A stretch of 64,000 bases of DNA from Arthrobacter echini (GCF_004803505.1 NZ_SSWH01000002.1:1-64000), one strand, 5' to 3'. Shown: positions 8,307 through 18,141, counted from the stretch's first letter. Translations and numbers: made by a program. Notes: generated by a model from the sequence alone, not told the origin.

Positions 8307-9689
8307 TTACGCCTGGGATCCTTCAGCGAAGTCCGCCACAGAGTCGAACGGTCCGACGACGACGGTGGTGCGCGGCGCCGCAGCGAGCTCCCGGGCCAGG
8401 GACCGGACGTCCTCCACCGTGACCGCACGAATGCGATCGAGGGAGGCGTCCATGTCGACGAATTCCCCGGACACCAGTTCGGAGCGCCCGAGGCGGGACA
8501 TCCGCGAGCTGCTGTCCTCGAGTGCCATGACGAGACCTCCGGAGAGCTGACCGATGGCCTTGCGGAGTTCCTCGCCGTCGATGCCATCGGCGGCCAGCCG
8601 GTCCAGTTCACCACCGAGCAACTCGATGACCTGACCGGTCTTGGCCGGGGAGCAGCCCGCGTACATGCCGAAGTAGCCGGTATCGGCATACGCCGCCGCG
8701 AAGGAGTATGTGGAGTACACCAGGCCCCGCTTCTCGCGGATCTCCTGGAACAGTCTCGAGGACATCCCTCCGCCGAGCACGGCGTTGAGGACACTCATGG
8801 CGAAGCGGCGCTCGTCCGTGGCGGTCAGGGACGGGCACCCGATCAGGATGTTCGACTGCTCGACGGCCCTGCGGATGACATGGGTGCCGGTCTCTCCGCT
8901 CACCTCGACGGGCTGCGCCGCACGACGCGGCACCGGCACGACGCCGTCCTCGAGTACCCACCCCGCCTCCTCCAGCGCACCCTGCACCAGGCCGCAGACG
9001 ATGTCGTGATCGAGTCCCCCGGCCGCGGTGACGACCAGTTCCGCAGGAGTGTAGTAGCGGCGGTAGTGCGCCAGCACGGCCTCGCGGGGCACCCCCTGGA
9101 TGGCCTCGGGGGTACCGCCGATGGGCCGGCCGAGGGGGTGCTCCCCCATGACCAGCTCGACGAACTTCTCGTGTGCCAGGTCCGCCGGATCGTCGCCGTC
9201 CATCGCAATCTCCTCGAGGATCACGTCGCGCTCCTGCTCGAGTTCCTCCGGGTCGAGCTCGGCCGAGGTCACCATGTCCGCGATGACGTCGATGGCCATG
9301 GGCAGATCGGTGTCGAGCACCCGGGCGTAGTAGCAGGTGTTCTCCTTGGCCGTGGCGGCGTTGGACTCGCCCCCCACCTCGTCGAAGGCCGAGGCGATGT
9401 CCATGGCGCTGCGGCGTCCGGTCCCCTTGAACAGCAGATGCTCGAGGAAGTGGGTGGAGCCGTGTTCGCCGTCGGCCTCATCACGCGACCCGACACCGAC
9501 CCAGAAGCCGATCGTCGCGGAGCGTTGCCCGGGCATCGCCTCGGTGAGCACCCGCACGCCCCCGGGGAGGACGCTGCGGCGCACCACGTTGCCGCTGGGA
9601 TCGCCCGCGACGAACGTGGGATCGGTCCCATCGCCGTCGGGGCGCGGGGTAGGAAGGAGGGGCAGGGAGACGACGGAGGACAGGGACAT
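8307..9689 (-). CDS. M16-family zinc metallopeptidase
   Basis: The 460-residue protein carries the inverted zinc motif HFLEH (H80, E83, H84) followed by the distal glutamate ligand in VILEEIAMDGDDP near residue 160, so the N-terminal M16 domain is catalytically complete. A second, inactive M16 domain follows from about residue 210 with the R-Y-like segment near residues 310-330. Such cytoplasmic insulinase-like proteins cluster directly behind pnp in many actinobacteria. It follows pnp by about 110 bp that hold a strong hairpin. Confidence 0.93.
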   Translation of the reverse strand: MSLSSVVSLPLLPTPRPDGDGTDPTFVAGDPSGNVVRRSVLPGGVRVLTEAMPGQRSATIGFWVGVGSRDEADGEHGSTHFLEHLLFKGTGRRSAMDIASAFDEVGGESNAATAKENTCYYARVLDTDLPMAIDVIADMVTSAELDPEELEQERDVILEEIAMDGDDPADLAHEKFVELVMGEHPLGRPIGGTPEAIQGVPREAVLAHYRRYYTPAELVVTAAGGLDHDIVCGLVQGALEEAGWVLEDGVVPVPRRAAQPVEVSGETGTHVIRRAVEQSNILIGCPSLTATDERRFAMSVLNAVLGGGMSSRLFQEIREKRGLVYSTYSFAAAYADTGYFGMYAGCSPAKTGQVIELLGGELDRLAADGIDGEELRKAIGQLSGGLVMALEDSSSRMSRLGRSELVSGEFVDMDASLDRIRAVTVEDVRSLARELAAAPRTTVVVGPFDSVADFAEGSQA

Positions 9690-9721
9690 ACCGGTCTTTC
9701 TGAGTGGTTCGACGAAAGGCG

Positions 9722-9768
9722 GACGGCCCCGGCGCGATCCGATGGAATCGGTGCGCGTCGGGGCCGTC
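9722..9768 (-). terminator. Large GC-rich hairpin between pnp and the M16 gene
   Basis: GACGGCCCCG at 9722 pairs with the complementary segment ending at 9768; about 19 of 22 arm positions match around a GGA loop. It is 3' of pnp on the minus strand. There is no long U-run, as is usual in high-GC genomes, so it could be a terminator or an mRNA-stabilising structure. Confidence 0.6.
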
Positions 9769-9801
9769 GAAGTGCTCAGCAGGAGCGGGGTCGGAAGAAG
9801 A

Positions 9802-12054
9802 TCAGCTCTCCACGTCTACTGCTTCGGGCAGTTCGGTCCCGGGCTCGTCGTCGTCCACATCAGCCACGACGGGCGAGAGGGAGAGCTTTCCGCGGTCGTC
9901 GACCTTGGTGATCTCCACCTGGACCTTCTGGCCCACGGAGACGACCTCGTCGACGTTGTCGACCCGCTTGCCACCGGCGAGCTTGCGCAGCTCGGAGATG
10001 TGCAGCAGACCGTCCTTGCCCGGGGTGAGTGAGACGAAGGCCCCGAACGTCGTGGTCTTGACCACGGTGCCCAGGTAGCGCTCCCCGATCTCGGGGACCT
10101 GCGGGTTGGCGATCGCGTTGACGGCGGCGCGTGCGGCCTCGGCCGACTCGCCGTTCGTCGCACCGATCAGCACGGTGCCGTCGTCCTCGATCGAGATGTC
10201 CGCTCCGGTGTCCTCCTGGATCTGGTTGATCATCTTGCCCTTGGGGCCGATGACCTCACCGATCTTGTCCACGGGGATCTTGACCGAGATGATACGCGGG
10301 GCGAACTCGGAGAGCTCGTCCGGCGTGTCGATGGCAGCCTGCAGCACACCGAGGATGTGCAGGCGGGCCTCGCGTGCCTGCTTCAGCGCCGCCGCCAGGA
10401 CCGAGGCGGGGATGCCGTCGAGCTTGGTGTCGAGCTGGATCGCCGTGACGAACTCGGAGGTACCGGCGACCTTGAAGTCCATGTCGCCGAAGGCGTCCTC
10501 GGCTCCGAGGATGTCCGTCAGCGCCGCGTAGCGTGTCTGGCCGTCGACGACGTCGGACACGAGTCCCATGGCGATCCCGGCCACGGGTGCGCGCAGCGGC
10601 ACACCGGCGTTGAGCAGTGACAGCGTCGAGGCGCAGACCGAACCCATCGACGTCGAGCCGTTGGAGCTCAGCGCCTCGGACACCTGGCGGATCGCGTAGG
10701 GGAACTCCTCGCGCGTGGGCAGGACGGGCACGAGGGCGCGCTCGGCCAGCGCTCCGTGGCCGATCTCGCGGCGCTTGGGCGAACCGACGCGGCCGGTCTC
10801 ACCCGTGGAGTAGGGCGGGAAGTTGTAGTTGTGCATGTAGCGCTTGCGCGTCACGGGCGACAGCGAGTCGATCTGCTGTTCCATCTTGAGCATGTTCAGC
10901 GTGGTGACACCGAGGATCTGCGTCTCGCCGCGCTCGAAGATCGCCGAGCCGTGCACGCGCGGCAGGACCTCGACCTCCGCGGTGAGCTGGCGGATGTCGC
11001 TCAGCCCACGGCCGTCGATCCGGACCTGGTCCTTGAGGATGCGCTGGCGGACGACGGCCTTGGTCAGCGAGCGGAACGCTGCGGAGAGCTCCTTCTCACG
11101 TCCCTCGAACTGGCCTGCCAGGCGCTCCATGAGCTCGGACTTCAGGGCATCGGAGGCGAGCTCGCGCTCCTGCTTGTCCGCGATCTGGAACACCTGGGCG
11201 AGCTTCTCGGCGCCGGCGGACTCGATCGCGGCGTACGCGTCGTCCTGGTAGTCGAGGAACACCGGGAACTCCATGACCGGCTTCGCGGCGCGGCTCGCCA
11301 GATCCGACTGGGCCTCGCAGAGGGCCCGGATGAAGGGCTTGGCCGCCTCGAGGCCGTCGGCCACGATCTCCTCGGTGGGAGCCGTCGCGCCGTCCTCCTT
11401 GATGAGATTCCACGAGTTGTCGGTCGCTTCGGCCTCGACCATCATGATGGCGACGTCGTCCCCGGCGATCCGTCCGGCCACCACCATGTCGAACACCGAG
11501 TTCTCGAGTTCGGAGTGCTTCGGGAAGGCGATCCACTGGTCGTTGCCGCTGCCGTCGGAGACGAGTGCCACGCGCACGCCGCCGATCGGCCCGGAGAAGG
11601 GCAGACCCGAGAGCTGCGTGGACATGGACGCCGCGTTGATGGCGACGACGTCGTAGCGCACGTCGGGGTTGATGGCGAGGATGGTCACGACGACCTGGAC
11701 CTCGTTGCGCAGGCCCTTGACGAACGCCGGACGGAGCGGGCGGTCCATGAGCCGGCAGGCCAGGATGGCTTCCGTGGAAGGCCTGCCCTCGCGGCGGAAG
11801 AAGGAACCCGGGATACGCCCTGCGGCGTACATGCGCTCCTCGACGTCGACCGTCAGGGGGAAGAAGTCGAAGCCTTCGCGCGGGTGCTTGCCGGCCGTGG
11901 TGGCCGACAGGAGTGCGGTGTCCTCGTCGATGTACACCATGGCGGAGCCGGCGGCCTGCTGGGCGAGGCGTCCGGCCTCGAAGCGGATGGTGCGTGTTCC
12001 GAAGCGACCGTTGTCGATCACTGTCTCGGCGAACTGGATTTCGGGACCCTCCAT
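9802..12054 (-). CDS. pnp: Polyribonucleotide nucleotidyltransferase
   Basis: PNPase phosphorolytically degrades RNA 3' to 5' and in actinobacteria also makes 3' tails. The 750-residue product has the full order: RNase PH domain 1, the alpha-helical linker, RNase PH domain 2, a KH domain ([15 protein letters not shown], about residue 600) and a C-terminal S1 domain ([15 protein letters not shown]) with a short acidic tail. The start at 12054 is chosen for [11 protein letters not shown] and the strong ribosome binding site GGAGGTGA 6-8 nt upstream; the open frame extends further without homology. Confidence 0.97.
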   Translation of the reverse strand: MEGPEIQFAETVIDNGRFGTRTIRFEAGRLAQQAAGSAMVYIDEDTALLSATTAGKHPREGFDFFPLTVDVEERMYAAGRIPGSFFRREGRPSTEAILACRLMDRPLRPAFVKGLRNEVQVVVTILAINPDVRYDVVAINAASMSTQLSGLPFSGPIGGVRVALVSDGSGNDQWIAFPKHSELENSVFDMVVAGRIAGDDVAIMMVEAEATDNSWNLIKEDGATAPTEEIVADGLEAAKPFIRALCEAQSDLASRAAKPVMEFPVFLDYQDDAYAAIESAGAEKLAQVFQIADKQERELASDALKSELMERLAGQFEGREKELSAAFRSLTKAVVRQRILKDQVRIDGRGLSDIRQLTAEVEVLPRVHGSAIFERGETQILGVTTLNMLKMEQQIDSLSPVTRKRYMHNYNFPPYSTGETGRVGSPKRREIGHGALAERALVPVLPTREEFPYAIRQVSEALSSNGSTSMGSVCASTLSLLNAGVPLRAPVAGIAMGLVSDVVDGQTRYAALTDILGAEDAFGDMDFKVAGTSEFVTAIQLDTKLDGIPASVLAAALKQAREARLHILGVLQAAIDTPDELSEFAPRIISVKIPVDKIGEVIGPKGKMINQIQEDTGADISIEDDGTVLIGATNGESAEAARAAVNAIANPQVPEIGERYLGTVVKTTTFGAFVSLTPGKDGLLHISELRKLAGGKRVDNVDEVVSVGQKVQVEITKVDDRGKLSLSPVVADVDDDEPGTELPEAVDVES

Positions 12055-12239
12055 GAGAGTCACCTCCGTTTCTGCGGTAGCGGAGGCAATCGGCACTCGA
12101 TCTGACAAGTCCCTCATGGACTCGTCCCGGCACCTGGTCTTCGATCGAGATCCACGGAGCACCCGCTCCTGCGGGGCTCCGGAGACCACTACCGAGGACC
12201 ACGGATGCGCGGTGCCGACTGGCTCCTGTTGTGCGTCGT

Positions 12240-12259
12240 CGGCCTGCTCGGGCAGGCCG
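12240..12259. repeat. Perfect 8-bp inverted repeat in the rpsO-pnp gap
   Basis: CGGCCTGC (12240-12247) and GCAGGCCG (12252-12259) flank a 4-nt loop. On the minus strand it lies after the rpsO terminator and about 185 nt before the pnp start, so it may be a leader structure of pnp. On the plus strand it is followed by TTCTTT. Confidence 0.4.
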
Positions 12260-12275
12260 TTCTTTACGTGAGAGA

Positions 12276-12304
12276 AGGCGGCTCCCCGTCAGGGGACACC
12301 GCCT
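12276..12304 (-). terminator. Intrinsic terminator after rpsO
   Basis: AGGCGG (12276-12281) and CCGCCT (12299-12304) with an inner TCCCC/GGGGA pairing form a hairpin just 3' of the rpsO stop on the minus strand. It would separate, or attenuate read-through between, rpsO and pnp. Confidence 0.65.
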
Positions 12305-12315
12305 CCGGCTGCTCT

Positions 12316-12585
12316 CTAGCGCCGCAGACCGAGGCGCTCGATGAGCGTACGGTACCGCGTGATGTCGGTGTCGCGCAGGTAGTCCAGCAGACGACGGCGG
12401 CGACCTACCAGAAGGAGCAGGCCACGACGCGTGTGGTGGTCGTGCTTGTGCATCTTCAGATGCTCGGTGAGGTCGAGGATGCGACGGGAGAGCATCGCGA
12501 TCTGCACCTCGGGTGAGCCTGTGTCACCTTCGGCGAGCGCGTACTGCTTGATGATGTCCTGCTTGATGGCGGCGTCGAGGGCCAT
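12316..12585 (-). CDS. rpsO: 30S ribosomal protein S15
   Basis: The 89-residue product matches S15 throughout: [17 protein letters not shown] in the first half and [20 protein letters not shown] in the rRNA-contact region, ending in [10 protein letters not shown]15 binds 16S rRNA helices 20-22 early in 30S assembly. The start at 12585 is chosen because ATGGCTCTCGAC-like MALD is the family start and AGGAG lies 7 nt upstream; an in-frame extension upstream is not S15. The rpsO-pnp order is conserved across bacteria. Confidence 0.97.
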   Translation of the reverse strand: MALDAAIKQDIIKQYALAEGDTGSPEVQIAMLSRRILDLTEHLKMHKHDHHTRRGLLLLVGRRRRLLDYLRDTDITRYRTLIERLGLRR

Positions 12586-12687
12586 GAATAACTCCTGGAG
12601 TTGTACCGTGAGCATGTGCTGCGCAGTGCATGAGGACCGCACAGAAGGATCCAGCCACCACGGACTGCAGCCGGATCCTCGACGAGT

Positions 12688-13683
12688 CTAGCCGCTGGCC
12701 CGCTGCTCTGTCGAAAGCAGGGAACGCGCCTGATCCACATCGAGCTTCATCTGCTCGATCAGGGCCTCGGGTCCCCGGTAGGCCACCTGGCCGCGCAGCC
12801 GGTGCAGGAACTCGACGACGACGCACTGTCCGTAGAGGTCGAAGTCCTGGACCCGCTCGGGCGGACGATTGATGACGTGGGCCTCGACCTGGCGCGTGAC
12901 GCCGTCGAAGGTCGGGTTGGAACCGACGGAGACGGCAGCGGGCCAGCGGACACCGGACTCGTCGATGAGCCAGCCGGCGTAGATGCCGTCCGCGGGGATG
13001 AATCCGTCGGAGGACGGCGCGAGATTCGCGGTGGGGTAGCCGAGCTCCCGTCCCCGTGCCGCGCCGTGCACCACCTCCCCGCGCATCCTGTGCTCGCGCC
13101 CGAGGACACGTCCGGCGGTCTCGACGTCGCCGCGCTCCAGGGCCTCCCGGACCCAGGTGGAGGAGCAGCGCCTGTCGCCGTCCGTGGCCGTGGAATGCAG
13201 GGGGTAGCTCGCCCCGAAGTCGTCGATCGCGATCACCTCGAAACCGAGTGTCGCACCGAGCTCACGCATCGTCTCCAGGTCCCCGCTGTTGCCCCGACCG
13301 AAGCGGACATCATGGCCCACGACGACGGCCCTGGCCTTGAGCGCGCGCACGAAGACCCGCTCCACGAAGTCCTCCGGCGAACTCGCGGCGAACTCCAGCG
13401 TGTACCGCATCATGAGCAGCGCGTCGATCCCGGTGGCGGCGAGCATCTCGACCCGGTCCTCCAGCCCCATGATCAGCTCCGGCGCGGACTCGGGACGATG
13501 CACCTGCGCGGGGTGCGGATCGAAGGAGACGACGACGGCGGCCGCTGACCGCTCCCGTGCTGCCTCGAGAACCTGCTGCAGGACCCGCTGGTGCCCCCGG
13601 TGCACACCATCGAAGTTACCGAGGGTCAGGACGGACGGCCCGAAGTCCTCGGGCACGTCGTCCAGGTCTCTCCAGTAATACAC
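12688..13683 (-). CDS. ribF: Bifunctional riboflavin kinase / FAD synthetase
   Basis: RibF phosphorylates riboflavin to FMN and adenylylates FMN to FAD. The 331-residue product has the N-terminal FAD synthetase motif TLGNFDGVHRGH and the C-terminal riboflavin kinase motif GRELGYPTANL. The start is put at GTG 13683 (VYYWRDLDDVPEDF, the usual family beginning) with AAGGAG just upstream. An in-frame ATG at 13758 would add 25 residues with no homology. No FMN riboswitch-like leader was recognised. Confidence 0.93.
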   Translation of the reverse strand: MYYWRDLDDVPEDFGPSVLTLGNFDGVHRGHQRVLQQVLEAARERSAAAVVVSFDPHPAQVHRPESAPELIMGLEDRVEMLAATGIDALLMMRYTLEFAASSPEDFVERVFVRALKARAVVVGHDVRFGRGNSGDLETMRELGATLGFEVIAIDDFGASYPLHSTATDGDRRCSSTWVREALERGDVETAGRVLGREHRMRGEVVHGAARGRELGYPTANLAPSSDGFIPADGIYAGWLIDESGVRWPAAVSVGSNPTFDGVTRQVEAHVINRPPERVQDFDLYGQCVVVEFLHRLRGQVAYRGPEALIEQMKLDVDQARSLLSTEQRASG

Positions 13684-13821
13684 ACAGCTCCTTCTGGATA
13701 TGGCCTTCCGACCGGTCGTGCCCGGGGAACGAGCCGACGGGTGCATCGCCGCTTCCAAGTATGGCCGAAACCTGGACGTCGAGGCACCGCAGCGCCGATC
13801 TGCGCACCTGCCACGGATCGG

Positions 13822-14547
13822 TCAGTCGCGCTCGGCGAACTCCCGGCGCAGGTCACTGGTCTTGGCGATGTATTTGTGCCACACGAGCAGGGCCGGCGGG
13901 AAGGCCAGTTCCACGACCATCAGGATGATCATGGTGTAGTGCGGGGTACCGGAGAACGCCCAGGAGAGTACGCGGCCGATGCCGCCGATGAACACCATCA
14001 GGCAGACGAGCCAGAGCATGTTGGCCCACTGGAACTTCACGGCGATGGTGATGAAGGCAGCACCGACGCCGATCATCATGGCCGAGAAGAAGCGGAACTG
14101 GCTCTCGAGCGTGGGGTTCACCACGGCGACTTCCGTATCCGGCAGACCGTCGGAACCGAGGATCAGGTAATAGGCGCCGAATGCCGCGAGGACGAGCCCG
14201 ACCAGGATGACGACGGTGCGGAAGACGCTCCAGTCATTACCCTTGTCACTGCCCTTGGCCTTGTCACCGCCTTTTTCCGTACTGCCCTTGCCTCGGTCGC
14301 TGCTTCTTCCCCTGTCGCTGCCCGCGGATCCGCTCACGCGCTGCACGGTGACCTTGCCCGTCGTCGTACCACGAGCCGGACCGCCGGAGCCGGTGACCAC
14401 CGGGGAACCCTGGGCCGGGCCGGGCCGCTCGGGTTCGGGTGGCAGGGGCCGCGAGGGAACGGACGCACCCGCGCTGCCGCCCGTCTCCTGGCTCGCCGGT
14501 CGGCGGGGGGTGGCGGGATCGTCGTTCTCGGGGCTGGTACTGGTCAT
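13822..14547 (-). CDS. DUF4345-like four-helix membrane protein with disordered N-terminus
   Basis: Residues 1-105 are rich in Pro, Gly, Ser, Arg and Lys and look disordered. Four membrane helices follow (about 108-130, 150-172, 177-198, 204-228). FRFFSAMMIGVGAAFI and GGIGRVLSW are typical of DUF4345, a family without known function. The gene stands alone between ribF and a pair of other small membrane proteins, all on the minus strand. Confidence 0.7.
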   Translation of the reverse strand: MTSTSPENDDPATPRRPASQETGGSAGASVPSRPLPPEPERPGPAQGSPVVTGSGGPARGTTTGKVTVQRVSGSAGSDRGRSSDRGKGSTEKGGDKAKGSDKGNDWSVFRTVVILVGLVLAAFGAYYLILGSDGLPDTEVAVVNPTLESQFRFFSAMMIGVGAAFITIAVKFQWANMLWLVCLMVFIGGIGRVLSWAFSGTPHYTMIILMVVELAFPPALLVWHKYIAKTSDLRREFAERD

Positions 14548-14631
14548 GTCGCTCCAAAGGTGCCGGATGGTCGGTGTTCTAGCGTCATACTCTCACGCGC
14601 CCGTGCAGCGCTGAAGGCCCTGACCAGGTCT

Positions 14632-15099
14632 TCACGGTACAGTCCGCTCCGGTCTGTTCCGGCGCAGCCAGATCAGGCCCAGGACGGGCAGGACCAGGGG
14701 CACGAAACCGTACCCGCGGCCGAACGCGGACCAGACCGTCTCACTGGGGAAGGCCCGGGCGTCGAAGATGCTCAGGACCCCGACCGTGATGACGCCCACG
14801 AGTTCGAGGGTCACGGCGGCGAAGGACACCCGGTAGGCGCGGACTCCGGGACGGGCGAGGGAGATCGTGGCCACGATGTACACGAGCGCAGCGACGGCCG
14901 ACAGCAGGTAGGCCAGCGGTGCCTCGGTGAACTTGGTCGCGATCTGGAAGCCCGCCCGCGCAGTGGTTGCGAGGGCGAAGATCCCGTAGACGGCGATCAG
15001 CAGCCGCCCAGGACCTCTCGCGCGGGTCGATCGTTGCCCGTCGGAACCGGCCGGCACTGCTCCTGCCCGGTCCGCCGGTCCGCCTCGTCCGCCACTCAT
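14632..15099 (-). CDS. Four-helix membrane protein, unknown
   Basis: The 155-residue protein has a Gly/Arg-rich N-terminus (about 30 residues) and four predicted helices, starting LLIAVYGIFALATTARAG. The start at 15099 is set by the ATGA overlap with the upstream gene's stop. It is probably translated with that gene and with truB. Homologues of this kind are common next to truB in Arthrobacter-type genomes, but no function is known to me. Confidence 0.7.
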   Translation of the reverse strand: MSGGRGGPADRAGAVPAGSDGQRSTRARGPGRLLIAVYGIFALATTARAGFQIATKFTEAPLAYLLSAVAALVYIVATISLARPGVRAYRVSFAAVTLELVGVITVGVLSIFDARAFPSETVWSAFGRGYGFVPLVLPVLGLIWLRRNRPERTVP

Positions 15100-15467
15100 A
15101 GACCAGCCTCCCCCGCCCAGATCTGCTCCATCCGGAAGAGCATGACGAACACCGTGATCCCCGCGGCAGCGAGCACGATGTTGCTCCAGCGGCTCTTGTC
15201 GAGAATGGCCCACCAGAACGCTGCGACAGGTACCAGGAGGGCCGTCAGCAGATAGCCCCAGAATTCCCACGCCTCCCCGAGGACGGGTTCGCCGGTCACC
15301 TGTCGCACGACGGCGCCGACGGCGTAGGCCAGCAGGAACAGCTCCACCGCGGCCGTCGACAGGATCGTGACGTCGTTGGGGGGCTGGCGCAGCAGTGCGG
15401 CTCCGAGGCAGAGGACCGCGGCCATGGCGCAGACGAGGACGCCGACGACGAAGAACGGATCGATCAC
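15096..15467 (-). CDS. Small four-helix membrane protein, unknown
   Basis: The 123-residue product beginning MIDPFFVVGVLVCAMAA has four hydrophobic helices and ends EQIWAGEAGL. The start is a GTG at 15467 that overlaps the truB stop as GTGA (15464-15467), which fixes it. The downstream four-helix gene overlaps its stop in the same way. The three genes truB and these two form one translationally coupled chain. Confidence 0.7.
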   Translation of the reverse strand: MIDPFFVVGVLVCAMAAVLCLGAALLRQPPNDVTILSTAAVELFLLAYAVGAVVRQVTGEPVLGEAWEFWGYLLTALLVPVAAFWWAILDKSRWSNIVLAAAGITVFVMLFRMEQIWAGEAGL

Positions 15468-16366
15468 GCCTGGCCCCCACCGGGAGCGAAGACCAGGACG
15501 CTTCGTGCGGTATCGGCACGATTCTCCAGCAGGGCCACGAGCGTGCCGTCGGGAGCGAAGGCCGCCACGTGGCCCTGGTCCTCGCCGGGTCGGATCCTGC
15601 GTCCGTGGGAGACGTCGTCCGCCTCCGCGCTGGAGAGCTCCCGCACGGGGAACAGCGCCCGTCCGGCGTCGTCGAGCGCGAGGACGTCCAGCGACTCCGC
15701 GAGCTGGTCGAGTGTGCGGGCCTGCTCGATGGAGTACGGACCCACCTGCGTGCGACGCAGGGCTGTCAGGTGTCCGCCCACGCCCAGTGAGGCACCGAGA
15801 TCGCGTGCCAGGGCACGGACATAGGTGCCCGCGCTGCACTCGACGGTGACCTCGATGTCCTGGAGCCGTCCGTTGTTGACGCGGTGGATCGCATGGACCT
15901 CGAAGCGGTGCACCGTCACGGGACGCGGGGGGAGGTCGACCTCCTGACCCGAGCGGACGCGCGCGTAGGACCTCTCCCCCTTGACCTTGATGGCGCTGAC
16001 GCTGCTCGGCACCTGCTGGATCTCGCCCGTCAGGGCGGCGACTCCGGCGGCGATGTCCTCCTCGGTCACGGCAGCGGCGATGCTGCCGCCGGTGACCTCG
16101 CCCTCGGCGTCGTCCGTGACGGTGGACTGTCCCAGTCGGATCGTGGCGGTATAGGTCTTGGACGTACCGACGATGTACGTCAGCAGGCGGGTCGCGCGGT
16201 TGATGCCGATCACCAGCACACCCGTCGCCATGGGATCGAGCGTGCCCGCGTGCCCCACCTTCCGGGTGCCGGCCAGGCGGCGCAGGCGACCGACCACGTC
16301 ATGGCTGGTCCAGCCCTGCGGCTTGTCCACGATGATCAGCCCAGAGTGGACCTGCCCGGAATTCAC
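15464..16366 (-). CDS. truB: tRNA pseudouridine(55) synthase
   Basis: TruB makes pseudouridine 55 in the T-loop of tRNA. The 300-residue product has the catalytic motif GHAGTLDPMATGVL with the nucleophile Asp44, the KTYTATIRLG segment and a C-terminal PUA-like part with GRRIRPGE. The start is GTG 16366 (VNSGQVHSGLIIVDKPQGWTS): a perfect -10 TATACT ends 7 nt upstream, so the message appears leaderless and no longer N-terminus is possible from that promoter. Confidence 0.94.
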   Translation of the reverse strand: MNSGQVHSGLIIVDKPQGWTSHDVVGRLRRLAGTRKVGHAGTLDPMATGVLVIGINRATRLLTYIVGTSKTYTATIRLGQSTVTDDAEGEVTGGSIAAAVTEEDIAAGVAALTGEIQQVPSSVSAIKVKGERSYARVRSGQEVDLPPRPVTVHRFEVHAIHRVNNGRLQDIEVTVECSAGTYVRALARDLGASLGVGGHLTALRRTQVGPYSIEQARTLDQLAESLDVLALDDAGRALFPVRELSSAEADDVSHGRRIRPGEDQGHVAAFAPDGTLVALLENRADTARSVLVFAPGGGQA

Positions 16367-16373
16367 GCCTCCC

Positions 16374-16379
16374 AGTATA
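16374..16379 (-). promoter_or_regulatory. Consensus-like -10 box of truB
   Basis: TATACT on the minus strand ends 7 nt before the truB GTG. It is the best sigma-A type -10 seen in the window and supports a leaderless truB transcript. Confidence 0.6.
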
Positions 16380-16446
16380 TGGTCCGCGGCCCTCGTTCCC
16401 TGCGCCGCATCATCCCCGTCGACGGGTGGAGGAGGCCCGGCCGCGA

Positions 16447-16452
16447 TAGCAT
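16447..16452 (+). promoter_or_regulatory. Candidate -10 box of the aminotransferase gene
   Basis: TAGCAT ends 7 nt before the ATG at 16460; no ribosome binding site is present, so the transcript would be leaderless. It lies back to back with the truB promoter in a 93-bp divergent region. Confidence 0.45.
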
Positions 16453-16459
16453 CTCGGCT

Positions 16460-17659
16460 ATGCCCTCCACTCCTGCGCATGTGGCCAATGTTCCCGTCAA
16501 CCAGATCCGCGAGATCACGCAGGCCGCCTGGGCCGTACCCGGCGCGATCGTCCTGAGCATCGGTGAGCCAGCCTTCCCTGTGGCGCCCCACGTGCTCGAG
16601 GCTGGTATGGCCGCTCTCGAACGGGACGACACGAACTACACGCCCAATGCCGGGATCGCGGAGGTGAGGGCCGCGTTCGCCCAGCGCTTCTCGCAGCTGT
16701 CGGGTGTCGCGGCGGACCCCCACCGAGCCTATGTGGTCGCGGGCGCGCAGCAGGGGCTGCATCTGGCGCTGAGCACGCTCATCGCCCCGGGCGACGAGGT
16801 ACTCATCCCGGATCCCGGGTACCCCACCTTCGCCATGACGGTCGGGCTGCTGGGCGGGGTGCCCGTGCCCTACCCGCTGGCGCCGCAGCACGGCTTCCAG
16901 CCCCGTATCGAGGACCTGCGCCGGCTCGTCACCGCGCGGACCAGGGTGCTGATGCTCAATTCACCCTCGAATCCCCTCGGCTCGGTGTTCGATCACGACC
17001 TCACCCGGGACCTCGTCCGCTTCGCCCATGAGCAGGACCTGTGGATCATCTCCGACGAGTGCTACGAGGCGTTCACCTACGACGTCCCGCACGTCAGCCC
17101 CGCCCGGTTCGACGCCGGCGGTCCCGAAGCAGTCCAGGGAGCAGCTGCTGCGCGGGTCATCACATCCCTGACGCTGTCCAAGACCTACGGGCTGACGGGT
17201 CTGCGGATCGGTGCCCTCATCACGCCCCCGGGGATGGAAGCCCTCCTGGACAACGTCATGGAAGCCTCGGTGTCCTGTGTCTCGGCGACCTCGCAGTACG
17301 CGGGACTGGCTGCCCTGCGCGGACCCCAGGACTACGTCTCCACGGCGCTCGCCCACTACCGCCTCAACCGGGACGCGGCGACGGCGGTCCTCGACGCGCA
17401 GGGTATCGACTACCTCGACGCGAAGGGGGCGTTCTACCTCTGGGCCGATCTCTCCCATGCCACCGGCGGCGACGTCCGCGCCTGGACGAGGAACTTCCTC
17501 GCCGAGCGCGGCGTCGCCCTCGCACCCGGCACCGCTTTCGGCGCCATGGGCGAGGGCTGGGTGCGGATCGCGCTGTGCGGCGACACCGACGAACTCGTCG
17601 AGGGACTCTCGCGGTTGCCCGCTGCGCCGGGGCGAGCCGTGAACCCGGTGTCGCGCTAA
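16460..17659 (+). CDS. PLP-dependent class I/II aminotransferase
   Basis: The 399-residue product is a fold-type I aminotransferase: the N-terminal SIGEPAFPVAPHV and YTPNAGIAEVR segments, LNSPSNPLG for the cofactor-contacting Asn, ISDECYEAF, and the Schiff-base lysine K241 in LSKTYGLTGLRIG. The conserved substrate arginine lies near the C-terminus in EGWVRIALC. Substrate specificity (aspartate, aromatic or another amino acid) cannot be read. The start follows a -10 box by 7 nt. It is convergent with rbfA, overlapping its stop by 4 bp. Confidence 0.9.
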   Translation: MPSTPAHVANVPVNQIREITQAAWAVPGAIVLSIGEPAFPVAPHVLEAGMAALERDDTNYTPNAGIAEVRAAFAQRFSQLSGVAADPHRAYVVAGAQQGLHLALSTLIAPGDEVLIPDPGYPTFAMTVGLLGGVPVPYPLAPQHGFQPRIEDLRRLVTARTRVLMLNSPSNPLGSVFDHDLTRDLVRFAHEQDLWIISDECYEAFTYDVPHVSPARFDAGGPEAVQGAAAARVITSLTLSKTYGLTGLRIGALITPPGMEALLDNVMEASVSCVSATSQYAGLAALRGPQDYVSTALAHYRLNRDAATAVLDAQGIDYLDAKGAFYLWADLSHATGGDVRAWTRNFLAERGVALAPGTAFGAMGEGWVRIALCGDTDELVEGLSRLPAAPGRAVNPVSR

Positions 17660-18084
17660 CGCTCCTCGTCAGCGCTGCGGTACGGGTCGGCGTCGCCGGC
17701 GAAGTTCGCGTCCTGGGCGATCTCGGCCACTTCCGCATCACGCTCCCGCGCCTTCTTCAGGAGCTCCTCGAGGTGACTGGCATTGACCGGCACCTCGTCG
17801 GGAACGAACTCGAGGGTCGGCGTCAGGCGGGCCGTGATGTTCCTGCCGACCTCGGAGCGAAGCACACCGCGCGCCGATTCGAGCGCCACCCGGGTGGCCT
17901 GCTGCTCGGCGGAATCGCCGAGAACCGTGTAGTAGAGCGTTGCGTGCTGAAGATCGTTGGTCACGCGGGCATCGGTGATGGTCACGGCTTCGAGCCGCGG
18001 ATCCTTCACACGACGTCGCAGTGCTTCGGCGACGATGACTTTGATGCGCTGCGCGAGTCGCGCGGCGCGAGCCGGATCTGCCAT
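17656..18084 (-). CDS. rbfA: 30S ribosome-binding factor A
   Basis: RbfA helps mature the 16S rRNA 5' end and the 30S subunit. The 142-residue product has the KH-like RbfA pattern RVKDPRLEAVTITDARVTNDLQHATLYYTVLG and ends in an acidic tail. It is downstream of infB on the same strand, as in most bacteria, but separated by a perfect hairpin that may reduce read-through. Confidence 0.95.
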   Translation of the reverse strand: MADPARAARLAQRIKVIVAEALRRRVKDPRLEAVTITDARVTNDLQHATLYYTVLGDSAEQQATRVALESARGVLRSEVGRNITARLTPTLEFVPDEVPVNASHLEELLKKARERDAEVAEIAQDANFAGDADPYRSADEER

Positions 18085-18141
18085 TACTCGTACTCCTCCT
18101 GAGGCGGGGAACCCCTGGGAGGGGTTCGGGCTGTCGAACGG

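Noticed and set aside
13684..13821. Possible FMN riboswitch ahead of ribF
   Set aside because: No conserved RFN element seen; the ribF start is close to a simple AAGGAG site.
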